DNA from: Eubacterium sp. 1001713B170207_170306_E7
Lineage (GTDB): Bacteria > Bacillota > Clostridia > Eubacteriales > Eubacteriaceae
Length of the DNA: 64,000 bases
Direction: 5' to 3'
Assembly: GCF_015547515.1 (NCBI RefSeq)
Contig: NZ_JADMVE010000001.1
Location: 558,406 to 622,405, forward strand
Position numbers and translations under genes: made by a program
The notes under the pieces: generated by a model
What the model was told of the DNA's origin: nothing
Seen by the model: only the letters and a program-made list of their open reading frames with translations
The model's database searches: none
Shown here: positions 60,647 to 64,000 of the stretch, in pieces
How positions within the stretch are numbered: the stretch's first letter is position 1
Layout: the number at the start of each line of letters is the position of its first letter

Positions 60647-60994
60647 GAGAAAGAACAGGATTATTATCGGCTTAAAGACTATCAAGACCCATGTAAGGCG
60701 ATAGATCAGCTTGGGCGATATGAAGACATCGGCTTTTCTCCAGAGAATCTCCAGCAGATGGTTGATCGGCAGAAATGGCACGTTGTGGCTGAGGGAGACT
60801 TGCCGCCGAAACCATTAACTAGTGGAGAGCAGTATCTTATTACTGAGAGATATCCAGACGACCATAATAAAAATACGATTGATATAGTATATTGGGATGG
60901 AAGTGTATTTCATAGAAAGATACATGGAGATGCGATAGAGAATGTGTTCGCCTGGCGAGAGCTGCCGGAGCCGTGGGAAGGAGAGGAAGAATGA
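60647..60994 (+). pseudogene. DUF551-like phage protein lacking a normal start, in frame after the TAG
   Basis: The frame continues from the PAPS-like gene across its TAG as EKEQDYYRLKDYQDPCKAID, then LGRYEDIGFSPENLQQM, and ends FAWRELPEPWEGEEE. Both the LGxYEDxGxSPE and LPEPW patterns are common in small phage proteins. The first ATG (60758) would discard the conserved first part. Either start decay or amber readthrough is possible. Confidence 0.5.
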
Positions 60995-61680
60995 AAGACA
61001 AATTTTTCGAGCATAAGATCATTCTGGCGAATCCAGAATTAGCAAACGAGTATATGAAACTTAAATCACAGATTACCACTCAATCAGAATGGTATGGTCA
61101 TTCGTATGCTGATTTAATTGGTATAGTTTACGAAAATGGTATTAAGAAGTCCACTTTTAAAAAAGATCAGAAATCTGGGAATTTTGAAATACTCGACAGC
61201 TTCATCGCAACGGGGAAGTTAATGGAAGACATAAGATATAAGAAAGATGGAACTTCTTATACAAAATATTATGTTTTGTATAATGTAGAAAACCATTCTA
61301 GTACGAAACCAACGGTTGTAGATGCCGATTTAGACAATCAAGCTTGTAACGTTAGGCGAGAGTATACATATGAAATCCTGTTAGGGTATGAAGGCAAAAA
61401 GCGTTATCTTACAAATACGTGTAGGTCAACAGGCCCTGGAGGCTTGTCGCTGCCCGATACAACTTCACAATTAGAAGATTTCTTTGAAATGTTATTTGAA
61501 GATAAAGATAAAGGTTTTAGATCAGAAAAGGATTTTTGTGATGATTCTAACGAGATTTTCTATGTTGATTTTTATGACGATACCGGAGAAGAATTTTCGT
61601 TATGGTTTGATAGCATACAAGAGATTCTTGACTGTGTACGTTCTATTCGGATTATTGACATTAAAACAGCAATTATATAG
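60991..61680 (+). CDS. Hypothetical protein (229 residues)
   Basis: ATG at 60991 overlaps the previous stop (ATGA) with GGAGAGGAAG upstream. Mixed alpha/beta with a repeated Tyr-rich middle (KKDGTSYTKYYVLYNVENH) and an acidic end (YVDFYDDTGEEFSLWFD). Not recognised. Probably a phage/plasmid accessory protein. Confidence 0.6.
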   Translation: MKDKFFEHKIILANPELANEYMKLKSQITTQSEWYGHSYADLIGIVYENGIKKSTFKKDQKSGNFEILDSFIATGKLMEDIRYKKDGTSYTKYYVLYNVENHSSTKPTVVDADLDNQACNVRREYTYEILLGYEGKKRYLTNTCRSTGPGGLSLPDTTSQLEDFFEMLFEDKDKGFRSEKDFCDDSNEIFYVDFYDDTGEEFSLWFDSIQEILDCVRSIRIIDIKTAII

Positions 61681-61728
61681 AAGTAGTAACGCCAGATGAT
61701 TAAAATCGACATTTCAGGAGGAACAGGA

Positions 61729-61934
61729 GTGATCTCCTGGTTGTTTTCATAATCCCAATAGCAATCGTCGTGCTTTATCTTTTGAGGGCACTTATTTTTG
61801 GAATGGAAATAGAGATCATCGGACTTGGATATATGGTGTTGTTCGCGTTTTTGGCGTACATTTCGTGTTTTATTCGCATCATCAATGACTTAGCAGGAAT
61901 ACAACTAGGCATTACAATATTTTTATATTCTTAG
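61729..61934 (+). pseudogene. Frameshifted small membrane protein
   Basis: GTG at 61729, seven bases after AGGAGG, reads MISWLFS and stops. In the +2 frame the sequence continues FIIPIAIVVLYLLRALIFGM and a second hydrophobic segment (GYMVLFAFLAYISC) to a TAG at 61932. A frameshift near 61742-61750 would join them. The flanking 61681-62032 has no other supported gene. Confidence 0.45.
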
Positions 61935-62032
61935 TCTTTTTACAATATGGGTACTAGTGCTGATATGTAAGTTGAGTATTAAACTCTTTAAAAAAGAAAA
62001 TGAAGAATCAACAATATATATGGAGGAAAGCA

Positions 62033-62368
62033 ATGGAAGAATTTAATAGCTGCCGTGGTAAACTCAGGATTTTTGATGTAAAGTTCACATTTCAAAGTGG
62101 AGAGTATAAAGGATCAATTGTAACGCAAATAAAAGGGAATTTAAGCCCTTATGATGCACTTAAGCACTTAGATCCTGATTCTGATGAGCTAAAGCTTGTG
62201 CAAAATGATTGTGGCTATACCGAAGCAGAGGACGATGAAGAAAACTGGTGGTTTGAGGTGGTGCTAAAAAACACGGAAGGCGAAACGTGCCATATTGAGG
62301 ACGAATGTTGTTATTTAGAAGATTATATTGTCGCAGCAGAGATTATGAAGGCGGAAAAAATGACCTAA
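62033..62368 (+). CDS. Hypothetical protein (111 residues)
   Basis: ATG at 62033 with TGGAGGAAA upstream (a frame from 62000 lacks a site). Beta-rich start (GKLRIFDVKFTFQSGEYKG) and an acidic helical end with three cysteines (CHIEDECCYLED). Not recognised. Confidence 0.55.
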   Translation: MEEFNSCRGKLRIFDVKFTFQSGEYKGSIVTQIKGNLSPYDALKHLDPDSDELKLVQNDCGYTEAEDDEENWWFEVVLKNTEGETCHIEDECCYLEDYIVAAEIMKAEKMT

Positions 62369-62374
62369 TGCAAA

Positions 62375-62545
62375 ATGAAGTATGAAGATATGATGAACGT
62401 TTTTGGAAAGTCCGTTTGGTGTAACAATGTTCTATCAGGCAACGATGAGCAACAGGTTTTAGATTTTATATCGGAACAGCGTTGTATCAAACGTAATGGA
62501 GATATGTCCTGTGTAGAATGTTGGAACCGGGAGGTAGAAGAATAG
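62375..62545 (+). CDS. Small cysteine-containing protein (56 residues)
   Basis: Begins MKYEDMMNVFGKSVWCNNVL; the end has a CIKRNGDMSCVECW cluster that may bind zinc. Overlaps the next gene by 28 bases. Confidence 0.45.
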   Translation: MKYEDMMNVFGKSVWCNNVLSGNDEQQVLDFISEQRCIKRNGDMSCVECWNREVEE

Positions 62546-62976
62546 AAATACGACCAATTACTTTTAAAGAAGCCTGTGAATTTATCGCACAAAACCATCG
62601 ACACCATAAACCTACAGTAGGCCATAAGTTTTCGATAGGCTGCTTTGTAGCAGGCAAAATGGTAGGTTGTGCTGTATGTGGGCGTCCAGTAAGCAGACAT
62701 TTAGATGATAGAATTACCTGTGAGATCAATCGCCTATGCACAGACGGCACATATAATGCTTGCAGCATGCTATATGGAGCGTGCTGCCGTACAGCAAAGG
62801 CAATGGGATACAAGAAAATAATAACCTATATTTTAAAGTCTGAACTTGGGACAAGCTTGAAGGCAAGTAATTTTATATACGATGGAGAAGCCGGAGGAAC
62901 ACACTGGACAGGCGCGCGAAACAAAGGACAGAATATACCAGCAGAAATGAAAACTAGATGGTACCGAGAGTTATAA
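62518..62976 (+). CDS. XF1762-family (GNAT-like) phage protein
   Basis: 152 residues. EIRPITFKEACEFIAQNHRH, SIGCFVAGKMVGCAVCGRPV, CEINRLCTDGTYNACSMLYG and KGQNIPAEMKTRW are characteristic of the XF1762 family, whose fold resembles an acetyltransferase. Found on phages and ICEs; the substrate is unknown. Confidence 0.8.
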   Translation: MLEPGGRRIEIRPITFKEACEFIAQNHRHHKPTVGHKFSIGCFVAGKMVGCAVCGRPVSRHLDDRITCEINRLCTDGTYNACSMLYGACCRTAKAMGYKKIITYILKSELGTSLKASNFIYDGEAGGTHWTGARNKGQNIPAEMKTRWYREL

Positions 62977-62989
62977 TGGAGGTAGAAGA

Positions 62990-63052
62990 ATGACCAAAGA
63001 ACTAAAACCCTGCGCTCACTGTGGTAAAGAGAGACATATAAGAGTAAGATAA
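62990..63052 (+). pseudogene. Truncated zinc-ribbon (Lar-like) protein
   Basis: ATG at 62990 with TGGAGGTAG upstream reads MTKELKPCAHCGKERHIRVR and stops. Restriction-alleviation (Lar) and related phage zinc ribbons start this way but run ~60 residues, so this is probably cut short. The following 63053-63120 has no gene. Confidence 0.4.
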
Positions 63053-63120
63053 GATATCTGACTGCACCCAGCCAATTTTGAACCACATTGTGATACCTTT
63101 GGTTGCTTAGGAGGTTGAAA

Positions 63121-63294
63121 ATGCCAGTACAGATTGATATGGAAATGCCCAAAAGCTGCTTAGATTGTCGATTTTGCATAGAAGAGTCCTCCGGCGGTGC
63201 CAATTATATTTTAAACGAGATGATTCTTATATCGTTGGCTATGTTTGGTGGTCGGACTGCGCCTGTTTGGATGTATAGTGATGTTTTAGCCTAA
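63121..63294 (+). CDS. Small cysteine-motif protein (57 residues)
   Basis: ATG at 63121, with GGAGGTTGAAA upstream. MPVQIDMEMPKSCLDCRFC is a known-looking phage start. The remainder after SGGANYILNEM departs from the usual pattern and may be altered. Confidence 0.5.
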   Translation: MPVQIDMEMPKSCLDCRFCIEESSGGANYILNEMILISLAMFGGRTAPVWMYSDVLA

Positions 63295-63295
63295 C

Positions 63296-63340
63296 GGCAG
63301 CTGCCGGAGCCGTGGGAAGAAGAAAGATGAAGGATAAAAG
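63296..63340 (+). repeat. Second copy of the DUF551-like gene tail
   Basis: CTGCCGGAGCCGTGGGAAG followed by AAGAAAGATGAA repeats 60961-61000 with few changes, without the upstream part of the gene. A duplication remnant. Confidence 0.55.
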
Positions 63341-63422
63341 AAAAAAATTAAATAAAGAAGAACTTCAGAGGGATCAAGTGAATCACGATGATGAAAGGAG
63401 GCAAAACCGTGACGAATATTAA
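63327..63422 (+). CDS. Candidate 31-residue charged peptide
   Basis: ATG at 63327 in the duplicated tail, encoding MKDKRKKLNKEELQRDQVNH and eleven more residues. It overlaps the next gene's start. Low support. Confidence 0.3.
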   Translation: MKDKRKKLNKEELQRDQVNHDDERRQNRDEY

Positions 63423-63693
63423 AGCAGAACGCGATCCCGAAACCGGGATGGTCCGCGTTAATTTAAGGCAGTCAGGAAACTGCAGTGACTTGATCGATGA
63501 GATCGGAGGAATTACCGCAGCACTGATTGGGGAGACTATTCAGCGTTTTCGCCAGGCCTTTGAAAAACAGATGGGGATGGACGGAGAAGATTTCGCCGAA
63601 GAAAGTGTCGACACCATCGCGCAAGTCATGCAGGAGGGGTTTCAAAAAGGCACTGATACTTTGGTTAAAAACGGAAAACTGAGAAAAGATTAA
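63409..63693 (+). CDS. Hypothetical protein (94 residues)
   Basis: GTG at 63409 after AAAGGAGG. Pattern RDPETGMVRVNLRQSGNCSD then GGITAALIGETIQRF; helical with an acidic middle. Resembles small phage genes of unknown role. Confidence 0.55.
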   Translation: MTNIKAERDPETGMVRVNLRQSGNCSDLIDEIGGITAALIGETIQRFRQAFEKQMGMDGEDFAEESVDTIAQVMQEGFQKGTDTLVKNGKLRKD

Positions 63694-63751
63694 CTTCAGG
63701 AGTAAAACACACCATGAAAATTAAGTAGTTGAAAAAGAAAGAAGGGATGAT

Positions 63752-64000
63752 ATGAATGTGCTGACAGCAGCACTCATGATGATTGGGTTATTCATCATAT
63801 CCGGGTTGATCGGAACCTGTACTGTTTTGTATATTAACATTCGATATGAAATGAAAATAGACCATACCTTAAAGTTTAGTCTGGCAGTGATCGCTTTTTT
63901 ATTGATCTGTTTGATTTTAGGGCTTTTCGGTATGCTCACTGCATTTGGGACAATGTCAAGTTTTTACTGTGGCATTGTCCTTTTTGGTTTTTGGACCGGT
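63752..64000 (+). CDS. Membrane protein, incomplete at window edge
   Basis: ATG at 63752 and open to the end (at least 83 residues). Three hydrophobic segments: MMIGLFIISGLIGTCTVLYI, FSLAVIAFLLICLILGLFGM and the last one at the edge. Not recognised. Confidence 0.5.
   Translation, partial: MNVLTAALMMIGLFIISGLIGTCTVLYINIRYEMKIDHTLKFSLAVIAFLLICLILGLFGMLTAFGTMSSFYCGIVLFGFWTG

Noticed and set aside
62365-62813. Two overlapping minus-strand frames of about 110 codons
   Set aside because: They are antisense to the XF1762-like gene, which has clear family motifs.

Overview
Organism and setting. The first ~20 kb read as the chromosome of an anaerobic, probably acetogenic Firmicute of the Eubacterium limosum/callanderi kind. 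This is inferred from the anaerobic sulfite reductase operon asrABC, an OPT peptide transporter, a UroD-family corrinoid-type methyltransferase, a DUF3786 protein, and strong AGGAGG ribosome binding sites. From about 20.2 kb the base composition becomes more AT-rich and the content becomes accessory (CRISPR, DNA-binding repeat proteins, SOS genes, a partition system, phage/plasmid-type small genes) and remains so to the window end.

Layout. 0-2.7 kb: peptidase tail, OPT transporter, PqqD-like protein. 2.8-4.0 kb: deoxyinosine glycosylase and a Crp/Fnr regulator. 4.0-7.7 kb: one operon with a LytTR regulator, an AgrC-like kinase, a YhfC intramembrane protease, a lipoprotein and an SdpI-like membrane protein. 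7.7-10.6 kb: asrABC. 10.7-14.1 kb: convergent MFS and MATE exporters. 14.2-16.1 kb: an Rrf2 regulator and a DUF3786-flavodoxin fusion sharing one operator. 16.1-17.7 kb: ECF sigma factor and its DUF4179 partner. 18-20.1 kb: TetR regulator divergent from a UroD-family methyltransferase.

Accessory part 1 (20.2-43.1 kb). A locus with a 14-residue peptide, a helicase with an RNA:DNA-hybrid-binding domain, and a complete type III-A effector operon (cas10-csm2-csm3-csm4-csm5-cas6). A two-helix membrane protein ends that operon, where an ancillary effector is expected. Three very short CRISPR arrays flank the operon. No cas1/cas2, csm6 or CARF gene is present. Cas10 has lost the HD motif but keeps GGDD. 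An XRE regulator, an orphan Cas8b/Csh1-like gene and a small basic protein follow. Next comes a family of nuclease-less DNA-binding proteins (zinc ribbons, AP2, homing-endonuclease-associated repeats), then a divergent SRAP/Y-family polymerase SOS cassette.

Accessory part 2 (43.4-64 kb). A plasmid- or phage-plasmid-like element with serine resolvase, XRE regulators and ParA/ParB. Four dispersed CGGTCACGTGACCG palindromes share the TCACGTGA core of parS. A ~580-nt gene-free structured stretch lies between two aberrant tRNA-like elements and ends in an intrinsic terminator. The rest holds a phage-type cytosine methyltransferase, DUF3991/TOPRIM protein, a 1302-residue CAP-domain surface protein, PAPS-reductase-like protein, an XF1762-like protein and many small genes, several decayed.

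Most interesting: the tRNA-bracketed RNA candidate, the membrane effector candidate of an HD-less type III-A system, the orphan Cas8b-like gene, and the dispersed parS-like sites.
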